A DNA stretch of 64,000 nt from Misgurnus anguillicaudatus (Eukaryota; Chordata; Actinopteri; Cypriniformes; Cobitidae): contig NC_073356.2 of NCBI RefSeq assembly GCF_027580225.2, forward strand, positions 7,905,001 to 7,969,000. The letters are read 5' to 3'. Positions 46,682 through 59,238 of the stretch are shown here, one piece after another. Each line of letters opens with the position of its first letter. Within the stretch, counting starts at the first letter, position 1. The notes beneath the pieces are model-generated. The model was not told where the DNA came from. It did no database searches and saw only the letters and a program-made list of their open reading frames with translations. A program made the position numbers and the translations under genes.

Positions 46682-47022
46682 TAGGGCTGCACGATAAATC
46701 GAATGCGATACCCCGCGCATCACGTCAGTAATGCCGGTTCCTTGATTAGTATTAAATCGACAACAGCTGCTTTCAGATGCCGCGACATTAACTGCACAGA
46801 GCCGTAGTTCCCTGACAAGCTGGGCCATCTCGCATACATATCGCAGGCGATACGTCCGCGATAATTAATGCGAAATTGCCCCGATTGTCAGTGAACTACG
46901 GGTCTGTGTAGTTAAAGCTGCTCCATCTGAAAACAGCTGATGGCGATTTAATACTAATCAAGGAACCGGCATTACTGACGAGATGCGCGTGACAAACACA
47001 TGCGATTTATCGTGCAGCCCTA
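46682..47022. mobile_element. hAT MITE (341 bp) with perfect 8 bp duplication and long arms
   Basis: TAGGGCTGCACGATAAATCG and its exact complement at the right end are flanked by CTGTATTT at 46674-46681 and 47023-47030. The arms pair far inward, for example TAATGCCGGTTCCTTGATTA with TAATCAAGGAACCGGCATTA, so the whole element folds into a hairpin. Confidence 0.92.
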
Positions 47023-47640
47023 CTGTATTTATCTTCACCATTAGGCAAATTCTGTGCAGAACTGATCACCGGTGATCGCCGCGAGATGCATGCCGGTTAG
47101 AAAAGTGTCCAAGTTACATCCGACTTGCTCTGATGTCACGCTGACATATGCCAAAAAAGATTCTCCATGGTTAAAATCTAATAAAGCAGATTATGTGTGT
47201 TTACATGACATTAATCGGGTCGTGTGTCACTCGTCTTCCTTTATTACAACATGTTATTTGCCTAGGTTTTTTAGGCTATGGAGTAAAAACCTCATGTAAG
47301 TCATATATTTATGAGGAAATTGTCAAATTTTGATTAAAGGCAGCGTTTTAAAAATCTGGAAAAAAGTATTTACGATCCTATGAGTGCAACTTATCAAACA
47401 AGCTAACTGCTAATGACCATAGCGGTGCATGTATTAACGTTTCACATCATGTAAACTGGACTGTTGTCAAACATATTTGCTTTTTTAGTAAACAGTAATG
47501 GTTTTACGGATAAATATATTGATACCAACCTTGTTTATCCACATATAAATCTGTAAATACGCATCTTATAAAAAACATAGCCTTTTCACACCTGAAGTAA
47601 ATTCTAACAGCACTGCACAGCTACACAAGCTCTGAGTTAA

Positions 47641-47820
47641 TTTGACCCAGCATTTGGGTTGATGTGTCGCGGGAGGGGTGCATTCATTCAACTGTCAGTG
47701 AAAACGACCCAAATGTTAACCCATAACTACCAAAAAAACTACCCAAGAGAAAATATCTCAATTAAATGACCCAAAAGCCTCAGTTTGGATATAAAAAAAT
47801 AACCCAGCATTTTTAGAGTG
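47641..47820 (-). mobile_element. CACTA-type MITE
   Basis: Read on the - strand it starts CACTCTAAAAATGCTGGGTT and ends near CAACCCAAATGCTGGGTCAA. AACCCAGCA-type repeats throughout are typical of this fish family. TA follows the terminus on the + strand. The other terminal few bases are not clear. Confidence 0.65.
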
Positions 47821-49160
47821 TATAATGTAAATGACATGAACATGTAGTGAATCATAAGTTATCCAGACATAGTGGGATAATGTTTTGTGTGTGCTGTTAA
47901 AGGCCCCGAGGGTCTCTTTTACCACAAACCCTTCCATATTTTGACATGACGAGCCACCCCCTAAACTCATATTTTGCCTCCTCAGAAAATGAGGCACCGG
48001 CCACGACTGTTCAGAGAATGACTTCTCTGCTGAAGTGTTTCCAGTTAAGTCTGCCATATGCATCAGACGTTAGCTGTCAGCTGGTTTACAGTCCATTCTC
48101 CATCCATGATTTTGCAAACAAAACTGCAAAAGATTTAGCAAAAGTACTGATCTGTGAGTGAGTGTGTGCACAAAGATTTTAATGCGCATATTTCACATAT
48201 TTCTTATGTTTCCTGTTGTCCAGAATGTACAGTGAAGAATTTCTTTACTTCCAACAAAAATGTATTAACCCAGAGGTCATAACAGTTAGCAATAAGTTAA
48301 TTTTGTTTTATAAGGTTAATCAATTTGTCATAAACTAATATTGCAGCTGACATGACTAATAAGATGATGCTTTCAAGCATCAATATTAGGAGTTTTGATG
48401 AGATCATTTAAAGTGACTCATGCAGTGAACTGTGAATGGCTTGTTGTAAACAGGGTAAGTGGACATGTAAATTAACTAGGGTAATTAATTTCTCATTAGT
48501 TAATCAGAGAAGAGCAAATGAATTACAAAGCTAAGCTACCAAGCTGGAAGCTTTGGATAAAAACGAAAATCAAAAGCTTTATCAAAGCTTTTCTAGAGTC
48601 TAGACCAGGGGGAGGCAACGTCGGTCCTCATGAATTTATCCTCGATTATTTCTTTAAAAAGCGTATGTGTGATTCATAAAACAAACGTGTGCACAGAACA
48701 CGCGTTTATAGATGTGAAATCTATAAATCGTAAATTTTCTTGAATTTGTGCTAAATTGTTTCAAATCTCTGCATATAAACAATGCCTTATTAATGTCATT
48801 GATATATAAAAGAGCACCTGTCAATGTTTATACTGTATCCGAGCAGCAAGAAAGACTTATTTTCCAAAAACCTGCAGCAATCGGACAAGCAAAAGTGCGT
48901 ACATCTGCTCAGACCCTGACGTGGCGCTAAGCACTTTTCCATATCAAAGACAGTTTTCATAAATATAGACTTTGCCGTGAATTTTTGTGTACGCACACTT
49001 TACGATTAAATCTGTGCATACGCACGCTTTGAAATGAGGCCCCAGTAGTGCCGATGTCCTGCACTTCGCTTTGTAGACAGAGTCTGGCTGGGCATAATTG
49101 ATAAGTGTTTTCCTTCTCGTGGGGGGGGCTTGTCTGAAGTTTAAAATCAAAAGTGTCTAA
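47821..49160. other. No gene; weak MITE-like arms at 48655-49045
   Basis: AGCGTATGTGTGATTCATAA at 48660 loosely pairs with AAATCTGTGCATACGCACGC at 49008-49027, and CAGGGGGAGGCAACGTCGGT at 48606 resembles a hAT-type margin. The boundaries cannot be fixed. No coding signal is recognised. Confidence 0.35.
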
Positions 49161-49179
49161 AGGTGGTAGATCCTTTTTT

Positions 49180-49903
49180 CTACTTAGCCCCTAAAGCTCT
49201 GGAATGATTTGCCAACTGATGTCCGAGAATCAGACACAGACGATCACTTTAAATCTAAACAAAAGACTTTTCTCTTTAACAAAGCATTCACATAATTTGT
49301 CTAGTAAATGTACTTATCTCTCAATAGTACGCCTGTACGGAACAAAGCATTCAAATAACTCATCTGGGTAATATACTAACGCCGCAATAGCTAGCCTGTC
49401 TGGAACTGAGCATATATTAAATCACAACACTGTGTGAGACTTGCTTTACATGCGAACGGCCCCTAGGCTAATATGATTGTGTTTCTCTCTCCCTGTCTCG
49501 TCCTAGAACCTGAGTACATTGAGACAAACAGACCCAGTTCCAGCTGCCTTGGAGGTCAACACACCACTGATCTACTGGCCGTCCTTCAACGTGATGCCCA
49601 GCCGATGCCTGACCAAGGGGCACGTTTTTTTCCCCCTCATAGGCTTAAAAAATGTCGGGAGGTTTTTCTCCTAGGGGGGTTTTCAACCCCGGGGAGTCAG
49701 CCGACATTGGATTAACTTAGCACCCTCTTCTATACGTTACATTATTAATACGCTCGCTTGTAAAGTTTATTCATAGCCGCTGTATTTTGTATTTTGCTAC
49801 TTATGTCTTATGTCTGTGTTTTCCCCTGCTTCTAGTAATGGAAAGCTGCTTTGAAACAATTTCCAATTGTGAAAAGCGCTATATAAATAAAATTGAATTG
49901 AAT
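49180..49903 (+). mobile_element. 3' end of an L2/Rex-type LINE
   Basis: Coding text ALWNDLPTDVRESD followed by FKSKQKTFLFNKAF (49195-49292) is the usual C-terminus of the reverse transcriptase protein in fish L2-like LINEs. A 3' untranslated region with a GC-rich CCTAGGGGGGTTTTCAACCC hairpin-like block follows. It ends in AAAGCGCTATATAAATAAAA and an ATTGA repeat tail. The copy is 5'-truncated, as most LINE copies are. Confidence 0.75.
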
Positions 49904-51214
49904 CAAAATCATTGGTGTAAACGTAAGCCACTCACATAACGTTTGGTTATGACATGCGTTATGCGCCGGCTCAGCCGCATCGAACTTCAGCCGTAAACAC
50001 ACGTATGATGTGAAAACAAATCCATCAAGTGAAATACTAGAGTGAACATGGCTGTGAACGACTTTTGCAGATTATGTGAAGTTAATCGGGCCAGGGCTAG
50101 TTGAACACTATCCTTACAGTCTCTTTCCACTTACGTCTAAGTGGAGGAACCCCTTCTCAATTTTCTCAAACTCTTCCACCAGACAGCCCTAACCACATGT
50201 AAATTAAATTAAATCTTCCTACCCTCTTTCTGGTTAACAGAAACATCACCAAAGAATGATTGCTCAAGCGTCCTCCACCATTAACTGTGAACAATTAAAT
50301 CCCCCTCCATGATTTCTCGATCATTGTGCACGCCAAGCTATGCTGCACACAGTTTCTCGCCAACGATCTGTAATAGTTGATAAAATAAGCGTTTCCCAAA
50401 ACCTGTTGGTAGTAGGGAAACAACATCATCTCCATTCAAAATGTTTAACAAACACTCCTCTGTTCGGGCTTCAGTTGGAAAATGGCGTGAATATTGTCCA
50501 CAACAGAGTTTCTCCATGTCCGCTGTAAACTACAACCTTACATTCGGTGCTAGGCGCTATGTCACAGTTCTCAGCCCGCCTTCTGTTCGTTGATTCTGTT
50601 CGTCAGGCTAGGTTTTATCAAGGTTGGATCTAAAATCTGCAAGACATCGGCAAACGAGGAATTACCTCTTGTCTAGACCATTAAAGCTTTGATCTTTAGG
50701 TTTCGTCTCTCTATTGCCATCTCTTTTTGAAACATCAAATTGCAGGTTACTTTAGGTGGGTTAACGTCAAGTGAAATCAAACTGACAATTCTTGCGAAGT
50801 TATACCTGCAAGCTCAAATTAATTTAGAAACTTACCATTGCAGATCGAGGTAAAGTAGAGAAACAATAATGATTTTCTTTACTCAAAAAAGTGACTTAGT
50901 TTGACTTTAAAAGTGTGCAGAACAAGTTTAAAGTGCTGTAGATTTAGTTTCAGCTGCAATACTTTATGTGTGTGTGTTTCACTTGTTAGGCCATGTAGCT
51001 ACATAAATGCAAAGATGGGTTGCTGGTTATGTTACTCATTGCTTTTACTTGCTTATGTGTCACTTTGTAGCATAAAAGTAGTGATTCATTCCTGAAGCAA
51101 ACAATGTCAGATGGTTATCAGAAGTGGAATCAGTCGAGAAACTTTTAAGTGCTTTTCCACCTTTTGGCCGAACCAATCTAAGAACAGTATGGAACCGCTA
51201 CAGTTATGTTTTCA
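49904..51214. other. No gene recognised
   Basis: Mixed sequence. The 50140-50570 part reads like a dispersed repeat (CAAAACCTGTTGGTAGTAGG), but I cannot find its ends. No exon or RNA gene is supported. Confidence 0.35.
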
Positions 51215-51346
51215 CTTGACCGCATTTATCCAAAGTGACTTACAGTGCATTACAAGGTATATGTTTTTTATCAGTATGTGTGTTCCCTGGTTTCAAACCC
51301 ATGACCTTTCTTGCTGCTGACGCAGTGCTCTACCATTGAACTGATG
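51215..51346 (-). mobile_element. tRNA-derived SINE (minus strand, short)
   Basis: On the - strand, TCAATGGTAGAGCACTGCGT is an A-box-like head and GGTTTGAAACCAGG a B-box-like motif. The tail contains GTAAGTCACTTTGGATAAAT, the usual end of fish SINEs that share a LINE 3' tail. The anticodon arm is degenerate, so this is not a working tRNA gene. Confidence 0.7.
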
Positions 51347-52395
51347 TTTGAATTGTATAGAATGAACAACAGGAAAATCTAAGGCAGGGCTTGATAGACG
51401 GGTAAACAGATAAACAGATATGATTTGACATAGCCTGACATTTATTCATATATTCCTAAGGTGAGTAATGTTACTGCCTGTATGTCTATGAAATTGCTTC
51501 TGTCAAGGCTTAAATTAAAGTGGCAAAGCAAGCAAGAGTTATGATGATATTGGAAATGATGCCATTGCATTCCGAGTCTTTGCATACTGCAATCTGTTCC
51601 TTCTTTTTTACACATTTAATACCTTATGTCCATTTTCATACTTCTGTTAAGAGCATATACAGGACAATATAAGCTAATCTTCAATAAACAAATGACTACA
51701 GAATTTTAGTAGTCAACAAACATGAAATACACCCGTAAATGAAGCTTTTACCCCTAACCCTCAAAGTGTGCTTACAGCCCTGGAAAGTTTATTACATTAT
51801 AAAATGGGTGTGTAGGAATGTATTGAAAACCCTTGGTTTATAGCACACCATCAGCATAACTTGCTTTATGTGCAAAGATTTTGCATGTAGTGCTGAATTT
51901 ACATCCATCCATTCATTTTACAATAGACAATAAATTTGACTTTCAAGGTAATGTTAACTATAGGATAATCAGCCATCGTGAACACCTGTTCTCCACAATG
52001 GATAAAACAATCTGGAGGGCTACTTTTTTTAAAACTCAAAACATTTTCCTTTTACTTGTTGATTTTATTTTATTTTACTTGTTGATTTTTTTATTGTTTA
52101 AAATGTTAACAAAAAAGAAACCAAGCTAAAATAAAATATGTAATAAATAAATATTAAAATTTAGGATATTAATTTGTCCTGTTTATAGGCGCATATAACA
52201 CGCTCTTTAAAACAGCATTGCGCCATTGACTTTAGACTTTAGAGCAGGTTTTAGTTGGTCAATGGCGTAGTCTATTTTTGTTGCCTCAAAATAGCAACGC
52301 GCCAAAAACGTGAAAATGATAATTGTGCCGGGTTAAAACTAGCAAAAGACACTTGCGTCACGCATTGAGCTGCATTGTGCCGGGTGTATGATAGA
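51347..52395. other. AT-rich DNA, with a repeat fragment at 52170-52395
   Basis: Up to 52165 nothing is recognised. At 52170-52395 the pair GCGCCATTGACTTTAGAC and TTGGTCAATGGCG, plus CCTCAAAATAGCAACGCGCC, mark a dispersed fish MITE whose ends are decayed. Confidence 0.4.
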
Positions 52396-52399
52396 CCCC

Positions 52400-53232
52400 A
52401 TGGACCTCAATTCCATTGCTTTGCTGATGATATCCAAATTTACCTTACTACCAATTCCAGCCACAGCCACTTCCTTACTCATTTATTTCTTGCACCAGGG
52501 ACATCAAGCACTGGCTGTCTTTAAACTTTAATAACAACAAGACTGAAATATTGTTGATTGGCTCTGACAAATTAATGAATAGAATGTCCTTTAAAGTTGA
52601 TGATGTTCATGCTAAGACATCTAACTCTGTATGTAACCTTGGTGTCTTATTTGACTCACCTCTCCCTTTTGCCTCTCACATTTCTGCTGTTAAAACTTTT
52701 TTCATCTTCAAGATATTGCACATCTTCGATCTTCTTTAACTGATACTGAAACCCTAATTCATGCCTTAATCACACCACGTCTGGATTACTGCAATGTTCT
52801 ATTCTCTGGTCTCCACAAAAAACGAATTTCAAGTTTACAGTACGTTTAAAACTCAGCGGCTAGGGTTCTCACGTAACTCGTGTACTGCATGATCTTCACT
52901 GGTTGCTGGTGGCATCATGAATCTTACTACTTAGATTTAAGGAATTAAATGGCCGTCCACCTCCTTATCTATTTGAACTACTTCATATTTTATCTGTTTC
53001 TCGTTACGGTTGTCCACTGCAGGTGGCAAGGCCTAGTGCTGTACCCAAATGTGGAATTTGCTACTACTGACACTCTGTAAACAATCATCTTTGTCTTCCA
53101 TTAAGCTAAACATATCTCTTTAACTTGCATTTTGGACAAACTCTCTAATATTTGTTTTGTATGAGATGTATTTACAATAGTGCTATGTAAAGTGACCTTG
53201 ACCTATGGAAATGCGCTATATAAATAAAACAA
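52400..53232 (+). pseudogene. L2-type LINE reverse transcriptase fragment
   Basis: CFADDIQIYLTT-like text at about 52417 holds the (F/Y)ADD catalytic motif. Next come IKHWLSLNFNNNKTEILLIG, SVCNLGVLFDSPLPFASHIS, and ETLIHALITPRLDYCNVL (to about 52800), in shifting frames with stops. It ends in a GCGCTATATAAATAAAA tail at 53213-53229. The copy is 5'-truncated and dead. Confidence 0.8.
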
Positions 53233-53839
53233 CTTCTTCTATCACCTCCTCTTCAATATTAGCAATAGTTAAATTAATTAATGTTAAGTACTGAACTTAA
53301 AGAATTTCTGAAAAGATAAGATGAAAATTAAATGAAGATCTGATTCCAAGGAGTTGGTAATTGGAGACAGATTAAAAGTTGACTGAAGATCAAGAGTGGA
53401 AGATCACTAAAAGACAACAGGAGCAAGTGTTGCTTAGTGATGGTTGTGAAGAAAAGTCCTGTTGGCTGAGACAGCTTTCTTTACTTATGCCATTAGTGAA
53501 ACTTCAGCCAAGGAGCTGTGAAGTCACTGTGAGATATGTTATAATGAAGAGACTGGACTGTCCTTCGAATTGACCCGAGGACAAAGTAACACTGAAATCA
53601 ATACAGAACACCAATATGCAATTAAAAGTCTTGCTCTTAATTTCAAGCGTTAAAGTCATTAGGTTTAAGGTAAAGCTGGAAGTGAGCAGTGGAAACGCCA
53701 GCATCTTCACAAGCGGTCGCGAGATCAGCCTCAAGAATAAGACATATTAATAAACTAAAGAGACTTCCAGTCAATAATATATAAATATGAAGTGTAAATT
53801 ATTCAACTGACCAAACTCATTAAATGTTTTAGACATATA
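53233..53839. other. No gene recognised
   Basis: AT-rich sequence with two short overlapping frames at 53379-53734 that lack domains and splice partners. Confidence 0.35.
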
Positions 53840-54038
53840 GGCCTGGTTTCACATACAAGGTTTAGATTAAGTCAGGGTTGGGCCTATTTAAGGAAATGTG
53901 ATTAGAAAAACATTAATGGTGTGCATCTTGAGATTGACCAATGGCATTGGTATAGACTAGTTGTTTTCAGTTAAGACAGCTCAAACATGCAGTTTAGTCT
54001 GAGACTAGATGTAAGCCTTTCTTTCTTTGAAACCGGGC
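53840..54038. mobile_element. Short MITE (~199 bp)
   Basis: GGCCTGGTTTCACATACAAG at the left faces TTTCTTTGAAACCGGGC at the right. The interior pairs as TTTAGATTAAGTC with TAGTCTGAGACTAGATGTAAG. This is a frequent cyprinid MITE with Harbinger-like ends. The flanking ATA/ATA is consistent with a short AT-rich target. Confidence 0.6.
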
Positions 54039-54659
54039 ATAGTCTTTATTTGATTAGCTTATTTGGTTAAAAAAAATTATTTTAAAAGCTTGATGTTACA
54101 TTAGATTTTTTTAATATTTGTTGACATAGTGAAACAGCACATTCATGAATAAGTGTGCACAAAATATGCACTTTATTTTCTTGGGCTTTATCTAAAATCT
54201 TTAGCAGATTGCAATAGAGGGTTTCTTGGTCTGATTTATATTACACGTCTAGCACATTACTTTCACGATCTTGGTCTAATTTTACCGTTTTTACAGACAA
54301 AGGACATGGAGGCGGCAACATCTGTCACAGTGATTTGCTTACAATGTACAGTCAATTCAGCATACAATATTGTACACGGTATGGCAAGTTGATTACCGCT
54401 CTCATGCACATCATCTTGATTTAGTGTATCCTGCTGTTCACATTTATTGCAGTAACAGCAAATGAGACCAACTGGAGCTCATGACAGCATTTCAGTGTGA
54501 TATGTGTCAATTAAGTAACCCAATGTGAAGTCCCACGATATCTGTGACCTTTCTCTGTCCAAGTTATGCCAAACACTGACAGAGTAACTTGCTCACATGA
54601 AATCTAAAATTAACCCGATCATTCTATAGCTTCACAAATATTAAGAAATATTCACAAAT
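54039..54659. other. No gene recognised
   Basis: AT-rich DNA with no element ends or domains. The 79-aa frame at 54153-54392 has no recognisable motif. Confidence 0.35.
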
Positions 54660-56290
54660 ACTCTACTGTTCTAGTGCCGAACCCAGGGAGCATTTGAGGA
54701 GGCGGCGGCAGAACCTTGAGCCAGGGAGGTGCCAGCGGAGCCGGGAGGTGCTGGATAAGAAACCTGGACCAAGACAGAGAGAGGAGAGTGGTTAGATAAA
54801 CAAGGAAGATCAGAAATCGCTATCTTGGCTATGGCAGAGAGTCTAAAGAGTTCAGGGTCAGCAATCCTATCAAGAATAAAGAAGCTCAGAAAGAGCAGAG
54901 AGTCTATGGACTTTGGGCACGGCCATCTTGGAGAGGACAGAGATGCTGCGTCTAAAATATCGTACTTCCATACTATATAGTAGTTGAAAAGCAGTAGGCG
55001 AGGTGCGTAGTATGTCCCGATTCATAGTATTCCAAAAACAGTCGTCGAAAAGTACCCAGATGACCCACTACTTCCGGTTAGATTTTGAAGTGTGCATACG
55101 ACGGACACTCCACTATCCCATGTGCCCTCGGAGGGGAGTTATCCAACAAAGAAGAAGCAGCGTCATCATATTAAGAAATGTCAGAAAGTATTCTGTTTTC
55201 GCGCTGGTATGACGTGATGACAACGTATGCCACGTGATGTATCAACATGGCAGATGTAATATGTCAGAATCTCAATCATTCTACCAGGAATCATACTATG
55301 TAGTACCTACTGTTGTAACGGTTAGTAAGTAGGTACTTCATCTCATTCAGTACATTCTATCACAGTATGAGGATTTAGACGCAGACAGAGTCTCTGGCAT
55401 TCAGGAGCGACCATTTTGGCTGACACACCATAGCCATCACAGGAAGTACAATGGACAAGGGACATTCCTTAGAGGCCATAAGGACTGCAGGACTAAAAAA
55501 GACCCGACTTGGGACACCGGCTGGCCACACAGACACCAGTGGAGTATCCACCAGCCTCGAAACCAGATGCCTGCTCATGACATTCAATTCAGGATCAGGC
55601 ATGGCGGACATATTGGGAAAAGGTTTAACACATTTCGGGCTAGACACAATCAACACAAAGCATGCAGCCCCAGTCTGGCACCCCAGTATGCGAAGCCTGG
55701 TGCTTACTGCTCCCCCAATAAAATTGTTTAGGCATGGTCCCCTCCTCTGCCTTGCCCATGGTAAAGGAAGACCCACTCAATGCCAAATCTACAAAGTTCA
55801 AGAGACTCCCTTGAGGAACATATGAAATGAGGTGAGTACTGAGTGGTTCATTTAAACTGGTGCAATATAAACAATTAGTGACTTGGAAAGTCGGTTTGGT
55901 GAGCAAGGTCCAAAAAGTCCTGAGTGTAGTCCTCAAGAAAGCCCTGGACGGTGCATGGCTGGCATCCATCCTACCCCTGGATCCATTATGGTTGAATATT
56001 CTGGAAGAAGGGAGGCAGAGGCAGCAGTTCAAGACAAAACGCGTAAGGGTAAAACAGAAACAAGATAATCCATACAGGGCATGTACACAGAACAAAGATC
56101 CAGAACCAACATTACATAAGACAATACTCAACAAAGGACAACTGAATCACTAGGGCTATATACACAGGGAAAAAACAAGGTAACAAGACACACCTGCGAA
56201 ACAATCAGACAAGGACCACTACAAACATGGCAGACAATGACATAACTTCAAAATAAGAGACTGGGGAAACAGGACTGTGACAAGTATCTG
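54660..56290 (-). repeat. Remnant of a repeated fish coding family, with an inserted block
   Basis: The purine-rich start (GGCGGCGGCAGAACCTTGAG, GGAGCCGGGAGGTGCTGG) resembles the 19.1-20.1 kb remnant. The - strand carries open frames at 55375-55776 and 55640-56134. The margin near 56240-56285 (ATGGCAGACAATGACATAAC, GGGGAAACAGGACTGTGACA) is like others of this dispersed family. A different block rich in ATACTATATAGTAG and ACTATGTAGTAC occupies 54955-55330 and looks like a separate MITE-type insertion. I cannot name the class. Confidence 0.4.
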
Positions 56291-58840
56291 CCATTATAGA
56301 TAACATCTACTATTTACACTTGTTGCAAATCTAATCATTTTATTTATTAAAGCAACACTAAAGAGTTTTTGCTCTTTGCTCCCCCTACGGGTTGAAAGCG
56401 GAATTGTCCATTACCACTGTCGTAAATAATTTAGGCTACTGCAGCAAAGCTGGCTCTGATTGGATTGTAACTTGCCGTAAAGCAAGTTTTTGTAGTTTTC
56501 ACTCGAACTACAGGACCGCGACCTGACGGTTGGAAACTTCTTTAGTGCGGTTTTGGCCAATAGAGGGCTGCAAAGCGAATGTGAAAGTGCCGTTCAAATA
56601 ACACTTCAGTGAGGTTCACACGCATTATAAATATATTTGAATGAGCCCTGGTAAAAGCTTTGAAATACTTATGCACACCTGTGACTTCACATCAATTAAT
56701 TTCTATATTAATATGCCAAGTTAATTTTGGCAATCATAAAAACTTGCTCATATCGAGCAGGTTGTTGCAATGCGTCAAACAGAATTGCCCCCGTTATAAT
56801 TAAAAAAGCTGTCTATATAAAGTTCCTTCATCGATCTCTCATGGTTGACATATTTTTATCATGTGGCATATATACAGTACCTTCATACTGTGAAGCTCTA
56901 GGTGCCAAATATGCAAATAAGAACAGATGGACAGATAGTTGGTATCAACTGCTTCAGAACAGAATACTGCAGAAACATAAAGTGAAGATTTTGCAATCTT
57001 ACTCTTCTCAGCACATTGCTGATCTTATCAGCTGCTGTGTCCCACATGCCAAGTAATTAGCTATAAAGTCTCATAAATGTCACACAAGGAAGGATATTTC
57101 ATTCTCAAATTATTCTACGTTGACGTACATGCTGGTATCAACCGAACTGAATTGTCTGACCGCTGAAGAGATTAGATGAAATGAGATAGCTGCTTGTGTG
57201 TTTTTCTGCTTGTGGATGCAGAATGGCTGAAACTGAATTCAAAAGAAACCAAGCACCCAAATCATTAATGAAATATAAAGCTTATTGTGAATTGTTGTCT
57301 ATGTAATGTTAATCATTTTTGTAAGTTTTCTCCAAACCATGTTTGAACCACTGTGTTTGCAACTGCATTGACTTGACATTGAGAACAAGGTCCTTTAAAT
57401 TTTATTATTTGCTTATTGATCAGTTCAGCAGCAGTTCTGTTGTCTTGAAGAAGTTACCATCCTCCATACGTTGCATGCATTCTCATTGTGTTTCATCATA
57501 AATTCAGTCAATAAATTCAAACTTAATTATTTTTAGTTAGAGTCTAAACAAAGGTATTTTAATGAATCTATTTTCTCCGGTTCCCTATAGCCCGAATGAA
57601 TGTTTGTATATTGATGAGATGTTGTGATATGATGTGCCCGGCGGGGGCAAAACAATAACACTCTGATATTGGCATAAACAGGACCAAAGTCATTGAGGAG
57701 ATCAAATGGCCTGCGGTGGATGTTTTTTTCCCATGGTTGATTGATGGTGTATGTTGGGTCATAAATAGAGCTTGACTGCCTTGGGTAGCCATGCGAGGCC
57801 GGCCGTCTTCCCGGGAAGATCATCTTATGTGCTGTCATAAGGTCAAAGGTCCAGAGTAAGATGAAATGATATGGATAAACATCCATCACAACTAGATGTC
57901 CATGCGAGATCAATTCCGCAACAAAGCAGCTGAAACTAAAGATCTAGGGATGAACTATTGCTCTGTTTCAAAGCCTAGTAAACTGCACTCCCAAAACCGT
58001 ATTTTATGGCACATTTAAAGCAAAGAGAGGCAGAATTAAATTTGTACGATGCCGCCTTCTGGTTTAGCATCACATATACTGTATTCTTTACTGAAAGGGC
58101 AATACCAAAATAAACTGAAAAACAATTATCAAATATGGTGTTTCACTTCAGATAATTTGTACTACAGTAAATAAATATAAAAAAACAAATAAATAATTCA
58201 CTGTGACAGTATCTCTGTGCTACTGCTTGTTACACAAAAGCATATTAACAGTATAACTCAAAGGGAATATATTAAAAATAAGTAAATATAATTAAAAAGG
58301 CATGTCGGCTGACTGATATTTCAACAGGATATGTGCTTAAAAAAATCTTTAAGCTCTATTGTAAAATATCAGCCCTTGTCACAATATCGCATAAATAAAA
58401 GGTGCAAAGAAGAAAATGTCAAAAGATAAAGAAGCCACACAGAACAATACACCCACCGATTGTATTAAACCATGTGCACCTTTGTGAATATGACACATTT
58501 GATGCATTTTTAATTACATCAAAGACGACAGAAATGTTTACTGTAATGCATTACTCACAGGGGTGTAGCAACCACTATAACATTTATGTCAAGTTTCTAG
58601 AACTTCTATTTTTTTTATAAAATGTGACCCATGCTGGCAAAATGAGTTGAAATGCACATGGTATAATTTTGAGCTGCAGCCAGAAGAAAGTGTAAATATC
58701 TATTTTGGTCGAAATTGAAGTTTTCATGAAATAAGTACAATAAGCCCTCGTCTACCGATCTCAACAGTCTAAATAGTCCTTTAAACATCTAAAATGATCT
58801 TTATTTGTATGTTTTCTGAGAGGTGTACTGTCCTAAATGC
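56291..58840. other. Mostly repeat-free, candidate conserved non-coding DNA near 57540-57960
   Basis: No coding or repeat signature over most of this stretch. The 57540-57960 part has few runs, moderate GC and a DR1-like AGGTCAAAGGTCC at 57840-57852, a nuclear-receptor type site. A 49 bp segment at 57049-57097 is about 84 percent identical to 63951-64000. The overlapping open frames at 57533-57913 have no domain. Function is inferred from composition only. Confidence 0.3.
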
Positions 58841-59237
58841 TTAAAGGGGCCATGGCATGAAAATCTGACTTTTTCAATGTTTAAGTGGTATGATTGGGTC
58901 CCCAGTGCTTCTATCAACCTAGAAAATGTGAAAAAGATCAATCCAGTAACTTACTTTGGTAAACCAACAAGCACATGAGAAAAATGGTCATTGAAATTTG
59001 CTCTCCTTATGATGTCATAAGGAGCTCTTATTTTAATAATACCACCCCTTAATATGCACTATCCAACCACAGCACTGACATTTAGTGCAGAGAAAGAGAG
59101 AGAGAAAATAATTCACAGCACAATTGAGTTTCAATTGCAACAAACCACCATCATTATGATCAGTCTTTGCACTTCATCCGCTCATTTGCATTTTAAAGGA
59201 CACACCCAAAGCGCCACATTTTTGTACACAACTACAG
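58841..59237. repeat. Left half of a dispersed MITE
   Basis: TTAAAGGGGCCATGGCATGA starts a family common in fish DNA (TGATTGGGTCCCCAGTGCTT follows). It runs about 400 bp and then stops at the LTR-like unit without showing its right end, so it was truncated or split. Confidence 0.5.
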
Positions 59238-59238
59238 A

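Noticed and set aside
51215..51346. Functional tRNA gene
   Set aside because: The tRNA-like head has a degenerate anticodon arm and is joined to a LINE-type tail.
55375..56134. Two overlapping open frames (133 and 164 aa) as host genes
   Set aside because: They fall in a dispersed repeat remnant, overlap each other in different frames and have no start context or exon structure.
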